Source: Nostocoides sp.
GTDB lineage: Bacteria; Actinomycetota; Actinomycetes; Actinomycetales; Dermatophilaceae
DNA length: 28,562 nt
Assembly (NCBI GenBank): GCA_016702415.1
Contig: JADJEA010000013.1
Location: forward strand, 1-28,562
Reading direction: 5' to 3'
Position numbers and translations under genes: made by a program. This document shows, piece by piece, positions 17,447 to 25,914 of the stretch. Every line of letters begins with the position of its first letter. Positions within the stretch are counted from its first letter, which is position 1. The notes below the pieces were generated by a model. The model was not told the origin of the DNA, did no database searches, and saw only the letters and a list, made by a program, of their open reading frames with translations.

Positions 17447-18321
17447 CCGCCGCCCCGTCGGCATCCGGGCCCGTCCGCAACGGCCCAGGACTAGCATCCC
17501 GATTCATGAGCCCCCATGACCTCGACACGCTCTTCGCCGCCGCCGCTCAGGGTGACGAGGTCGAGGTCCCGCAGGGGTGGGGTCAGGGGCGGGCGACCTT
17601 CGGGGGCCTGGTGACAGGGGTCATGCTCGCGCGGTGCGTCGCGGCATACGGCCTGGACCCGGATGGTCTGCGCGCGGCGACCACGTCCTTCGTCGCCCCG
17701 GTGACCCCGGGCCCCGCCAAGGTGACCGCCGAGGTGCTCCGTCAGGGGAGTTCGGCCACCCAGGCCGAGATTCGGCTTACCCAGCGCGACGAGCGCACCG
17801 GCACCGAGACGGTTCGCGCGGTGGTCCTGGCGACCTTCGGGGCCGATCGCGTGTCCTCCGTCGTCGTCCCCGCGGACGGCGCGAGCGCGCCACCGCCCGC
17901 CCCGGACGGGCTGCCGGCGTTGCCGCACCTACCCGGCGTCACCCCCGACTTCTTCGCGCACGTCGACATGCGACTCGCCACCGGCGCTTTCCCCTTCTCG
18001 GGTGCCTCCGGTGGCGACCTGACCGGCTTTATGCGCTTCCGTATGCCGACCGCCACCTTCACGCTCGCCCACTTCGTCGCGCTCGTGGACGCTTGGCCGC
18101 CGGCGCCGGGCCAGATGCTCACCCGCCCCGTGGGGATGAGTAGCCTCACCTGGACCATCGAGCCCGTGGGCCATATCCCCGACGCTCCAGAGGCGTTCTG
18201 GTGGTACGAGGTCGTCACCGACGTCGCCCAGGACGGCTACGCCCACTCGCACGCCCGGATCTTCGGCCCCGATGGGGCGCTCGTGGCGATCTCCCGCCAG
18301 ATCATCACGTTGTTCGGATGA
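17443..18321 (+). CDS. acyl-CoA thioesterase-like double hot-dog protein
   Basis: An intact 292-residue chain from GTG 17443, or 271 residues from ATG 17506 (MSPHDLDTLFAAA). The first hot-dog has GRATFGGLVTGVMLARC, where a His is usual in thioesterase II (GG...), and SFVAPVTPGPAKVTAEVLRQ. The second has TLAHFVALVDAWPPAP and SSLTWTIEPVG, the expected Asp-containing helix and core strand of TesB-like/4HBT_3 enzymes. This would hydrolyse acyl-CoA or an acyl thioester; chain-length preference is unknown. It is probably coupled to selO through a GTGA overlap if the upstream start is used. The later ATG has better family alignment but a poor Shine-Dalgarno. Confidence 0.86.
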   Translation: MTAAPSASGPVRNGPGLASRFMSPHDLDTLFAAAAQGDEVEVPQGWGQGRATFGGLVTGVMLARCVAAYGLDPDGLRAATTSFVAPVTPGPAKVTAEVLRQGSSATQAEIRLTQRDERTGTETVRAVVLATFGADRVSSVVVPADGASAPPPAPDGLPALPHLPGVTPDFFAHVDMRLATGAFPFSGASGGDLTGFMRFRMPTATFTLAHFVALVDAWPPAPGQMLTRPVGMSSLTWTIEPVGHIPDAPEAFWWYEVVTDVAQDGYAHSHARIFGPDGALVAISRQIITLFG

Positions 18322-18473
18322 CCGGCTGACCCAATCACCAACGCGCGTCGGACCGGAAGCATCTTTTAGAGGACTGGATTCACCCAAATCTCGCCCGCTC
18401 CGACCCACGCGTGGCCGGCCAGTTGGCACCCGCCCCAGGGAGGCCCGGGTCACGCGGTCAACCCGCCATGCTT

Positions 18474-18507
18474 AGATAAGGGGAGGAAATACCTCGATAA
18501 GGGAGGG
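18474..18507 (+). promoter_or_regulatory. direct repeat with two Shine-Dalgarno-like stretches before HTH gene
   Basis: Two near copies of GATAAGG(G)GAGG lie at 18475-18486 and 18496-18506, just before ATG 18510. Each contains a GGGAGG-type ribosome-binding core; the second is only three bases from the ATG, the first is further away. The repeat may also be a regulator-binding site. No other signal is seen in 18322-18470. Confidence 0.35.
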
Positions 18508-18509
18508 CC

Positions 18510-19379
18510 ATGACCGACTCCCGGCCGTCCGACGCCATCGGGGTCGACGCCAGGCACGTCGACGTCGCGCTGACCGATAGTAGACCGAAGGACGCGGGCC
18601 CCCCGCAGGCCGTGGTCCTCCTCGCCTCACCCGTACGACGACACATCGTCGAGGTCCTGCGCGCTGCCCGCCGGGTCCCGGCTCGCGATGAATCTGCCGG
18701 TTCCTCCGCGGTGACGGGCATGACGGCCGCGCAGATCGCGCGCGCGGTAGGGCTCCATGTGACGACAGCCCGATTCCACCTCGACCAGTTGGTCACCGCC
18801 GAAGTGCTCATCACGACGACCCATCGGCGCGCCGGTGCGGGGAGGCCCTGCAAGATCTTCGCGCTCGCTCCCGCAACGCCGACGCCCGCAGACGACGCCC
18901 TCGCGGTCACCCTGCTGACCGAGTTGCTCACAGAGAACTTCTCCGACAGGCGCGCCGATGGACACCTCTGAATCCCGACGAGGTCGGTTTCCGCTGGGCC
19001 CGCCGCCACATCCCGTGCAAGGACAGCCCGGCGGCTCGCTCGATCGGTGAGTGGGTGGGCAAGGTGGGTGGCCTTATGGACGTCCTCGAGCGCTGGGGCT
19101 ACGCACCGGAGTTGGCAACCACCAACGGGGGCGAGGGCCCGAATCGACCTCCCCACTGTCCGTTCCGTGAGTTGGCTCAGCAACATACGGACGTCGTTTC
19201 AGGAATCCATCGCGGCCTGATCTCGGAACCCTCGACCGACTCGGCGAGCCTGACACCGACGTGACCTCGTCCCGTTCGCCCGGGGCAGCACCCGCATCGC
19301 GCATCTGCGCCGCACCGTCGACTTCCCACCTAGCGAGGCCAGACCGGGCGAGCCGCACCAAGCAGGAGGACCCACGTGA
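18510..19379 (+). CDS. winged-helix transcriptional regulator, frameshifted
   Basis: Residues about 30-125 form a winged helix-turn-helix of the ArsR/DeoR-like kind: VLLASPVRRHIVEVLRAAR, MTAAQIARAVGLHVTTARFH, LDQLVTAEVLITTTHRRAGA, then the wing RPCKIFALA. The frame then breaks near 18955 and continues NPDEVGFRWARRHIPCKDSP, GEWVGKVGGLMDVLERWGYA, CPFRELAQQHTDVV and CGIHRGLI-like residues, with more breaks near 19135 and 19200. This part has a Cys/His pattern resembling the C-terminal metal or Fe-S sensing domain of such regulators. The predicted end is TGA 19377-19379, reading AHLRRTVDFPPSEARPGEP. It is followed with overlap by a 33-codon ORF and a cupin gene, which it may control. Confidence 0.72.
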
Positions 19380-19477
19380 CGACACCGGGCATGTGCTCTC
19401 GTCCCCTGCCAATACCTCAGTGGTACCCATGTGGCACCGGTCCGACTCGACCAGACAGGAGACCCGACGATGAGTGA
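19376..19477 (+). CDS. 33-codon ORF, possible remnant of a DUF2249 protein
   Basis: GTG 19376 overlaps the regulator's TGA (GTGA) and is preceded by a perfect AGGAGG at 19364-19369 with six-base spacing, so translation is likely. The product has MCSRPLPIPQWYPCGTG in its middle. 'RPLPIPQ..P' resembles the start of DUF2249 domains, which often sit beside cupin genes and such regulators; the remainder of that domain (about 50 residues) is missing. The stop lies 8 bp inside the cupin gene. It is therefore either a small real protein or a gene shortened by a deletion or assembly loss. Family assignment is tentative. Confidence 0.45.
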   Translation: MTTPGMCSRPLPIPQWYPCGTGPTRPDRRPDDE

Positions 19478-19842
19478 ACCCTGGCAGGCCGCGACAGAGG
19501 GAGACGAGTGGCGCAACGACGTCCACGATCTCACCGCCCTTGGCGACCAGCTGCTCGACCGCGCTCGAAAAGACTTGCAGCGCAAGGCGAGTCAGGTCGT
19601 CATCAATGGCGATCGGCAGCGTGCCGTCCTCCATGGCGATCGTCGCGGGGCGCTCGGCGAGCACGGGTCGCCTCCGGCGGCCACCTCCACGTGCTGCGCG
19701 GGCGGGTTCGGTTGTATGCCGGGTCCAGCCGCGAGTGGCTCGTCGCGGGGGGGAGGTGGTCGGCATACCCCCGGAACGGCATGCCGTCGATGCGCTGGAG
19801 GACAGCGTGTTCCTCCTGACTGTGGCGTTGGCGGCGCGCTGA
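19470..19842 (+). CDS. cupin-domain protein, frameshifted
   Basis: ATG 19470 follows CAGGAGA. The N-terminal part MSEPWQAATEGDEWRNDVHD and LTALGDQLLDRARKDLQRKA is helical. After breaks near 19625, 19690 and 19730, the cupin barrel reads ALGEHGSPPAAT, LHVLRGRVRLYAG, EVVGIPPERHAVDALEDSVF and LLTVALAAR. The His of 'GEHGSPPA' and the His of 'ERHAV' are at usual metal-ligand sites. The end is TGA 19840-19842. About 124 codons in total. A small metal-binding cupin next to a Cys/His-rich regulator suggests a sensing or detoxification unit; the substrate is unknown. Confidence 0.72.
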
Positions 19843-19886
19843 CCGCGTCGCGCGCACCCCCGAGTGTCGACCTGAGGGGGCGCCGG

Positions 19887-20861
19887 TCAGCGAACGAGGT
19901 CGGAAGATCCCCGATGGGGAAGTTCACGACCGAAGGCACCGCGCTGGTAGTCCTCGAAGGCGTGCGCAGCTCGGCCCGAGTGTTCATGACGAAGGGTCCC
20001 GCCCAGGCCACGGGTTCGCGGATGGGGCGCCCGCCGAGGATGACGACCTCGAGACCGCGCTGGCCCGAGCCGTCCGCCTGCGCCGTTGCCCCGACACGCA
20101 CGACGTCCCCGGCACCGAGGACGGCCAATTGACCGGCACGGATCGACGTTTCCGCAGGTCCCACGACCCCGACCCCGCTCATGACATAGACGAGCGCATT
20201 GAAGTCCGGCCGCCAGGGCAGGTCCAGCATCGCCCCCGGTGCGAGGGTGGCATGGAGGAAGGTGATCGGCGTGTGGGTCGAGCCCTGGCCGGTGTGCCCG
20301 GCGACGTCTCCGGCGATGATGCGCAAGAGCCCACCGCCGTCGACCGTGGAGAGCAGCGTCGTCGCCCCCGCACGCAAGTCCTGGTAGCGCGGCGCCACGA
20401 ACTTGTCCGCGGCCGGGAGGTTGACCCACAGTTGCAGGCCGTGTGGAAGAGACCGCCGGACATCACCAGGCCTCCGGGGGCGCCTCGATGTGGAGCAAGC
20501 CCGATCCCGCTGTCATCCATTGCGTGTCGCCATTGGTGATGCGGCCGCCGCCTCCGTGGGAGTCCTGGTGGGCGAAGGTGCCGTCGATGATGTAGGTCAC
20601 GGTCTCGAAGCCCCGGTGCGGGTGCCAGTCGGTGCCCTTCGCCTCCCCGGCGGGTAGGTCACTCGCCCACTCTCGTCCATCATGATGAACGGGTCGAGGG
20701 CGCGCAGGTCCACCCCGGCGAAGGCCCGCTTCACCGGGAAACCTCACCTCGAAGCCCCGGTGGGCGTCGGTCAGCGAGCGCACCGGGCGGCGGATGGCGG
20801 TGTCTGCGACGGGGTTCAGACGGGCAGGACGGTGATATCGGGGACGCTGATCGGCGGGCAT
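19887..20861 (-). CDS. pirin-family protein, frameshifted
   Basis: A bicupin protein of about 320 codons. The N-terminal cupin gives ADTAIRRPVRSLTDAHRGFE, then YLPAGEAKGTDWHPHRGFET, VTYIIDGTFAHQDSHGGGG and MTAGSGLLHIEAPPE. HPH and the later HIE supply the Fe ligands (His, His, His, Glu) of pirin. A break near 20470 leads to FHGLQLWVNLPAADKFVAPR-like residues and the C-terminal half (TPITFLHATLAPGAMLDLPW, DFNALVYVMSGVGVVG). It ends REPVAWAGPFVMNT, then an AFEDYQRGAFG-like stretch and TGA at 19887-19889. ATG 20861 has AAGGGGGTGAGG upstream. Pirins act as redox cofactor-like proteins or quercetin dioxygenases; which one applies here is not known. It is convergent with the cupin gene (44 bp apart). 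Confidence 0.88.
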
Positions 20862-20884
20862 GACGCCTCACCCCCTTTCATTGC

Positions 20885-20905
20885 GGTTTCAACTATAGTG
20901 GAACC
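20885..20905 (-). promoter_or_regulatory. promoter and imperfect palindrome upstream of pirin gene
   Basis: An AT-rich island in GC-rich DNA, centred on the self-complementary ACTATAGT at 20892-20899, with partly symmetric flanks (GGTTTCA and GGAACC). Read leftward it gives TATAGT, a good -10, about 30 nt before the pirin ATG. The overlapping symmetry suggests a repressor site on the promoter; pirin genes are often redox- or MarR-regulated. The -35 is weak. Confidence 0.45.
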
Positions 20906-21018
20906 ACGGGGTGGACGAACCATTGCCGGGGCGGGCGGCATACGGCCATGGACGGCAGCGGCCCCGTCCCCCGGGGATCGGGTGCGGGGCCGCCGTGGTC
21001 AGGACGTATGCCGTGACC

Positions 21019-21237
21019 TCACTCCAGGCCTTCGACCTCGGACTTGATCGCCTCGACGGTCGGGGCGCCGATCATCGCGCCCGCCATGCCCATGGCCTGC
21101 GCCACCGACATCGGCTTGACCATGGCGATCATCGGGTTCGTGGTGATCCCGGGCGAGTGCTTCTCGAAGATCGCCACGACCTCGGGGTCGTCCAGAAGGG
21201 TGGCCATCGTCGTCGTGTTGATGTCGTAGCGGGCCAT
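21019..21237 (-). CDS. small protein, 72 residues
   Basis: Intact, ATG 21237 with TAGGAG upstream. The sequence starts MARYDINTTTMATLLDDPEV and continues VAIFEKHSPGI, then NPMIAMVKPMSVAQAMGMAG and VEAIKSEVEGLE. It is Met-rich and helical, with no signal peptide. The 'LL.DPE...I.EKH.PG...NPMI.M.K.M' pattern resembles a short helical module also found at the C-terminus of some carbohydrate-active enzymes, here as a stand-alone protein. Function is not known. It lies downstream of the sunset-domain gene on the same strand and may be co-transcribed with it. Confidence 0.72.
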   Translation of the reverse strand: MARYDINTTTMATLLDDPEVVAIFEKHSPGITTNPMIAMVKPMSVAQAMGMAGAMIGAPTVEAIKSEVEGLE

Positions 21238-21276
21238 GCCGCACTCCTAACCACCAGTGGGTAACTGAAGCCAACT

Positions 21277-24113
21277 CTATCTGGTCCGACGCAGTGGCGC
21301 GCGCCATCGGCTGGCGACGGGTGTGTGATGTGCAACGGCACGAAGAAGTGGCAGAGAATGCGACGGCGGCCCTGGGAGCCGGGGACCGCCGTTGCCACGG
21401 ACCAGGTGCTCAGCCTCGCCGCGGTGGAAGCCCGCGGCCTGGGCCGCGTCCTCCGAGATAAACCACACATCGGGTGTCGTGACGTCATACCAGTCCGACC
21501 CGGGCACCTGATAGACCCGCCGAAGGCGTAGACCGCCTTGATGGGGTGGCCGAGCGGCATACAGCCGTCGTCGTTCGGCGCGGCAGACCCGACGCCGAAA
21601 CCGCCGTCCCAGACCGCGTGATCGTGGGGTCCGCGTCGTTGGAGTCGTCCTGGGGGGTCGTGAGCCGCTGCCGTGCCCTCCACCCCGTCCCACGCAAGTC
21701 CACGCCAGCCGCCGCTGCCGCTGCTCCGGTCGCGGCGGCGAGCCCGGGGACATCCCCGTGACCGTATGACGTGTCCGCACCGTCGTCGGCGCCACCATCG
21801 GCACCCGCATCACCAGCCGCACCCGCGTCCGCACCACCATCGGCACCCGCATCACCAGCCGCACCCGCGTCCGCACCACCGTCGGCACCCGCATCGCCAA
21901 CAGCACCCGCATCCGCGCCACCGTCGGCACCCGCATCAGCACCACCATCGGCACCCGCATCAGCACCACCATCGGCACCCGCATCGCCAGCCGCCACCCG
22001 CATCGCCAGCCGCACCCGCATCAGCACCGCCATCGGCACCCGCGTCACCAGCCGCACCGCATCAGCACCGCCATCGGCACCCGCATCGCCAGCCGCACCC
22101 GCATCAGCACCGCCATCGGCACCCGCGTCACCAGCCGCACCCGCACCAGCACCGCCGCCGGCACCCGCGGCCCCACCACCATCGCACCTGCGTCAGCGCC
22201 GTTGTCGGCGCCCGCGTCACCACCCCCCCGCCCCCCCCCCGCCGCCGGCGCCCGCGCCCCCGGCCCCCCCCGCCCCGCGCCACCCCCGCGCCCCCGCGCC
22301 CGGGCCGCACCCGCATCGGCACCACTATCGGCACCCGCGTCACCACCAGCGACCAGACCCGAGGCCTCCCCGTGGACGGAGCGTCCGCGTCGGCCGCAGG
22401 CGCCCTCAACCCATCCCACACGAGATTCACCCCACCGACCTCATCGACCGCCGCCAGCTCACCCTCACCCCCGATGCGGACCATTTCGACTCCCCGCATC
22501 CACATTCCTCGTCCGCATTCACCACGAACGGAACACCCGCAGAAGTCGCCACCGCAACAGCAGCTCCAGCAGCAGCACCCGCATCGGCGCCGTCGTCCGA
22601 CCACCATCGGCACCCGCATCGGCGCCGTCGTCCGCACCACCATCGGCACCCGCATCGGCGCCGTCGTCCGCACCACTATCGGCACCCGCGCCGTCGGCGC
22701 CGTTGTCGGCACCCGCGTCACCAGCCGCACCCGCGTCGGCACCGCCATCGGCACCTACGTCCGCGCCGTTGTCGGCGCCCGCGTCGCCAGCCGCACCGCG
22801 TCCGCACCACCATCGGCACCCGCGTCGCCAGCCCCACCCGCGTCCGCACCACCATCGGCACCTGCATCACCACCGGCCCCGCCGTCACGCCGTTAATCGG
22901 CGCCCGCGTCACCAGCCGCACCCCGCGTCAGCGCCACCATCGGCGCCGCGCGTCACCGGCCACCCGCATCGGCACCACCATCGGCACCCGCGTCACCACC
23001 AGCGAGACCAGCCCCGAGGCGTCCCCGTGACGGAGCGTCCGCGTCGGCCGCAGTGCCCTCAACACCATCCCACACGAGATTCACCCCACCGACCTCATCG
23101 ACCGCCGCCAGCTCACCTCACCCTGATGCGGACCATCCGACTCCCCGCATCCACATTCCCTCGTCCGCATTCACCACGAACGGAACACCCGCAGCAGTCG
23201 CCACCGCAGCAGCACCGCGCGCAATACCCCCATCGTCAGCACCCCTCATCAGCGCCGCCATCGGCACCCGCGTCACCAGACGCACCCGCGTCCGCACCGC
23301 CATCGGCACCCGCGTCACCAGACGCACCCGCGTCCGCACCGCCATCGGCACCCGCGTCACCAGACGCACCGCGTCCGCACCGCCATCGGCACCCGCGTCA
23401 CCAGACGCACCCACGTCCGCGCCCCCATCGGCACCTTCCGCAGCGCGCCATCCGCTCCGGTGTCACCGGCCTCGTTTGCGATCACGTGGCCGTCGCCCAC
23501 CACGTCGGCGACGACATCGTCATGGACACAATCGCGTCCACCCGCGGGGTGCCCACGTCCGTCAGGTTGCTCGCCACCTCGGAGTCGTCGACGACTTCCC
23601 TACCCAAGAGGACGCGTCACCTGCGGGCGCGTTAGTCCCCCGTCGGTCGACTCATCCACGCCCCGCACCGGTCTCCAGGTCGTCGGCTGTCGCGTCATAC
23701 GTAGCGGCGGCGACGTCAGCACCCTCCCCGCCCGCGGATGGGACTTCGACCTCCTCGGGCGCCTTCCATTGGTCGGCGCGCGGTCGAGGCCGACCTGAGC
23801 CTCATCCTTCTGCCACCATTCCTTGCCACCTTCAACCGCGCTTGCTCGGCCGGACCTCCCCTGCGAACTGGCTGCCGAGACCGAGGCGGCCAGTGGCGAC
23901 GCGGCAGCCCCCGCCGACCCGTCATCCGCAGCCATGGGTGACATCCCCGCCGCGTGCCCAAAGTCGCGGCCAGTCGACGCAACGGGCTCAATCGGCCCAG
24001 CGGTGGCGATCGGAGGCTGCGTTGCCCTTCGAGACGCGCGCAGCAGCCACCAGATGATCCCCAGGGAAGCCAGGAACACGATGAGCAGGACGATGTTGTT
24101 TCCGACCGGGCAC
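21277..24113 (-). CDS. membrane-anchored Asp/Gly/Ala-repeat protein with sunset domain, frameshifted
   Basis: A leftward gene of about 2.8 kb, assembled from several frames. Likely start GTG 24113 with GGAGG at 24118-24122; after removing one C it reads MPVGNNIVLLIVFLASLGII, one membrane helix near the N-terminus, followed by RASRR. A disordered Ala/Ser/Asp-rich part follows. Then come 14-residue units of the type ADAGASGDAGADGG, two copies of a module of about 73 residues (with GVPFVVNADE, GEGELAAVDEVGGVNLVWDG), more Asp/Gly/Ala repeats, and at about 21400-21560 the sunset-type domain (MPLGHPIKAVYAFGG, VYQVPGSDWYDVTTPDVWF, ISEDAAQAAGFH). The exact end is uncertain; an alternative frame stops shortly after GFH at about 21415. 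A cell-surface or envelope-spanning role is inferred from anchor plus long linker. The acidic frame is preferred because it is continuous with the sunset domain. Confidence 0.66.
21785..22200 (-). repeat. Asp/Gly/Ala tandem repeats, distal block
   Basis: Imperfect units of 42 bp and shorter ones of 21 bp, all containing CATCGGCACCCGC (on the + strand). On the minus strand they encode GADGGADAGAAGDA and GADGGADA-type repeats. Copies at about 22025-22150 are nearly identical, those at 21785-22010 are more varied. The reading frame joins the sunset domain region. Confidence 0.88.
22215..22310. other. C-homopolymer-rich stretch inside the repeat gene
   Basis: Runs of seven to eleven C interrupted by single G or A bases, unlike the ordered repeats on either side. 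The reading frame cannot be followed here. This is probably low-quality consensus through repeats, or a degenerate repeat block. Confidence 0.6.
22337..22557 (-). repeat. 220-bp duplicated coding module, copy 1
   Basis: Nearly identical to 22990-23208 except for small indels. On the minus strand it encodes GVPFVVNADEGN, RMVRIGGEGELAAVDEVGGV and NLVWDG, flanked by Asp/Gly/Ala repeats. Not low-complexity, so it may fold. Confidence 0.93.
22990..23208 (-). repeat. 220-bp duplicated coding module, copy 2
   Basis: Second copy of the module at 22337-22557, offset by 653 bp in the same orientation. Differences are mostly single-base gains or losses and a few substitutions (for example GLRAPAADADAP in copy 1, GVEGTAADADAP here), which points to a recent duplication or gene-conversion-like homogenisation. 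Confidence 0.93.
23256..23430 (-). repeat. 42-bp tandem repeat, four copies
   Basis: Units start at 23256, 23298, 23340 and 23381 (the third is one base short) and are otherwise almost identical. On the minus strand each encodes ADAGASGDAGADGG. The one-base shortening would break the frame if real, so it is probably a sequencing error. Confidence 0.95.
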
Positions 24114-24355
24114 GGGTCCTCCAGAGCAGCTATGGAGCCGCGGGCGCCGTCCGCGCAGTGATGTCCACCACGTCATAGGCCCGACCCTATTCCCCAGGAC
24201 CGTCGGGGTGGCGGGCACAGGCCTCACAACTTGCCGCATGACCGGGTGTATGTCCGAGCAGTCGGTGATCACTCGTTTGGCACCCTTGTGGCACCCCTGG
24301 TCCATCGTGCATGTCCTCTCACGAGAGAAAAGCACCTGACCTGCACGTTTACCCG

Positions 24356-24427
24356 TAGGCCCCGCGGGACTCGAACCCACAACCTACGGATTAAAAGTCC
24401 GCAGCTCTGCCATTGAGCTAGAGGCCC
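24356..24427 (-). tRNA. tRNA-Lys(TTT)
   Basis: A 72-nt cloverleaf on the minus strand. The acceptor GGGCCTC pairs with GGGGCCT, the D arm is GCTCAATGGCAGAGC, and the anticodon loop CTTTTAA gives anticodon TTT. T loop TTCGAGT, discriminator A; CCA is not encoded. No integrase gene or att-like duplication is visible next to it. Confidence 0.97.
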
Positions 24428-24497
24428 AGGAGCCGGATGGCCTGGGGACACGATACGCCGTGGGCGTCGGGGACGCCGCACCCCGATGAGACCCTGT

Positions 24498-25156
24498 ATG
24501 CCGACCCCCACCCCCGTCACGCGACCACCCCGACTCCTGATCTTCGACGTCGGCAACGTGCTGCTGCGGTGGGACCCCCGCCCGGGCGCTGGCCGCGGAT
24601 GGCGGCGACGAGATCGCGGACGCTGTCCTGGCTGGCGATGACTTCTGACTTTCGCCGCCTGGAATCTCGAGCAGGACCGGGGCCGGTCCTTCGACGACGC
24701 CGAGGCCGAGGTGGCCAAGACCCACCCGCGACTCCTGCCGCGATTCGCTCGTACCGAGCGAACCTCGCGGAAGTCCCACCGGCGTCATCGAGGACGGTCG
24801 CCATCACGCGGGAGGTGGGGATCTCGGCTTTGCGCTAGCCGATGGTGGCCCTGACCCAGAACTACTCCGAGGAGACCTTCGCCCGGACTCGGGAGCTCTA
24901 TCCCGAGGTGTTCGCGCCCTTCATCGACACGATCGTCTCCCGGCCACCGAGGCGGGTGACCAAGCCCGACCCGCGGATCTATGCCATCCTCCTCGCGCGG
25001 ATCGCTCCTTGGCGACCGCTGACCGAGGTCCTCTTCGTCGACGACAACCCCGGCATGTCGCTGCCGCGCATGCGGGGGGGATGGACGGTCGTCTTCACCA
25101 CGGCCGAGACGCGCGCACCGATCTCATCGCCGCGGTCTCGCCCTCCCGCCCCGTGA
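24498..25156 (+). CDS. HAD-superfamily hydrolase, frameshifted
   Basis: Starts at ATG 24498 with RPPRLLIFDVGNVLLRWDPR: motif I is FDVGNVL, the variant of YihX-like HAD-IA enzymes in which the first Asp is the nucleophile. After several breaks (near 24590, 24650, 24750 and 24840) comes ALTQNYSEETFARTRELYPE, motif II (Asn/Ser after a strand), VTKPDPRIYAILLARI with the motif III Lys, and VLFVDDNPG with the motif IV Asp pair. The end is near 25156, uncertain because the last part also shifts. About 215 codons. Likely a phosphatase for a small sugar or nucleotide phosphate; substrate unknown. Confidence 0.86.
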
Positions 25157-25268
25157 CCTGACCACCGCGGATCGACTCCAGCGCAGTCCGATCGCATCCC
25201 ATCCCGGCGAGAGACTCGCGCCGGGTCGCACCGCCGAACCCGCCCGCCGACTGTCCCACACTGGCGGC

Positions 25269-25914
25269 GTGACACCGCCAACCGGCCGCGACCGCCCCCG
25301 TCGTCCGGCGCACTTGAGCCTCGAGGCGATGACGAAGGATGCCGGGGTGACCCCTGGCCCGGCCGAGGTCACCGAAGTCGCCCAACGCGTCCGCCGTCGT
25401 CGTCAGGGTCGGCCGGATGGCGCACGACCCGCACGTCACCGCCCGCCTCGTCTGCTCTGGTCGACGAACTCGGTCTCGACACCATTGCCGACCTCTGGTC
25501 GGTGATGCCCGGGCACGCTTCCGGGCGCGTTGTGGCGGCTCTATTGTGCTGCGCGAGTGGGTGATGAGGTCACCGCTGACGGCGAGTCAAAATTATGCCG
25601 CGGGCATGCGGCATACCGACGTCCGACCACGCGTCGCCGGTGCCGCCGAACCCCGGTCCAGGAGAGTTGCGGGCGTTGGTCGACGACATCCCCAAGCGGG
25701 GCACCGGGGGACTCGCCGTGGCGCTGGGTGAGCCGCGGCGTTTTGCCGGGTCATCCTCCTCAGGAGCGCCGATCCCTTGCACGACACCGACACCCCTCGA
25801 CCCTGAGCAGGGCACCGCGAGATGGAGCAGGCCGCGAACCTGCTCACCACGGCCCTCGAGGAACTGGACTCCGCGGCCGCCGCCCCTGGGGCGTCGAGGT
25901 GCCTCCACTGCTGA
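25269..25914 (+). CDS. unassigned soluble protein, frameshifted
   Basis: GTG 25269 is a possible start. Pieces in successive frames join into a protein-like chain of about 215 codons: EAMTKDAGVTPGPAEVTEVA, MAHDPHVTARLV, LVDELGLDTIADLWSVMPGH, LREWVMRSPLTASQNYAAGM, RHTDV, a VAGAAEPPGPGELRALVDDI-like part, LAVALGEPRRFAG, then MEQAANLLTTALEELDSAAA. All-helical, without membrane spans. It gives the impression of a conserved actinomycete hypothetical, but I cannot name a family. A TGA at 25912-25914 ends the best frame. At least five breaks. Confidence 0.5.

Noticed and set aside
15269..17497. 742-codon open frame on the minus strand
   Set aside because: It lies opposite the intact selO gene, which has all family motifs; no recognisable protein in the antisense frame.
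19852..19884. Hairpin between the convergent cupin and pirin genes as terminator
   Set aside because: Only a CCCCC/GGGGG core pairs well, flanked by bulges and a 14-base loop, and no T-run follows.
21771..23030. Rightward 419-codon Pro/Ala/Ser-rich frame over the repeats
   Set aside because: The repeats keep several frames open at once. The leftward Asp/Gly/Ala frame continues into a recognisable sunset domain and a TM start, the rightward one into nothing.
23256..23430. Possible CRISPR array
   Set aside because: The units are contiguous 42-bp repeats with no unique spacers and encode a peptide repeat; no cas genes are present.
23988..24380. 130-codon leftward frame near tRNA-Lys
   Set aside because: It overlaps the tRNA and the better-supported start of the repeat protein and shows no motif.
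24180..24427. Possible integration site at tRNA-Lys
   Set aside because: No integrase, no second copy of the tRNA 3' end and no change in gene content next to it.
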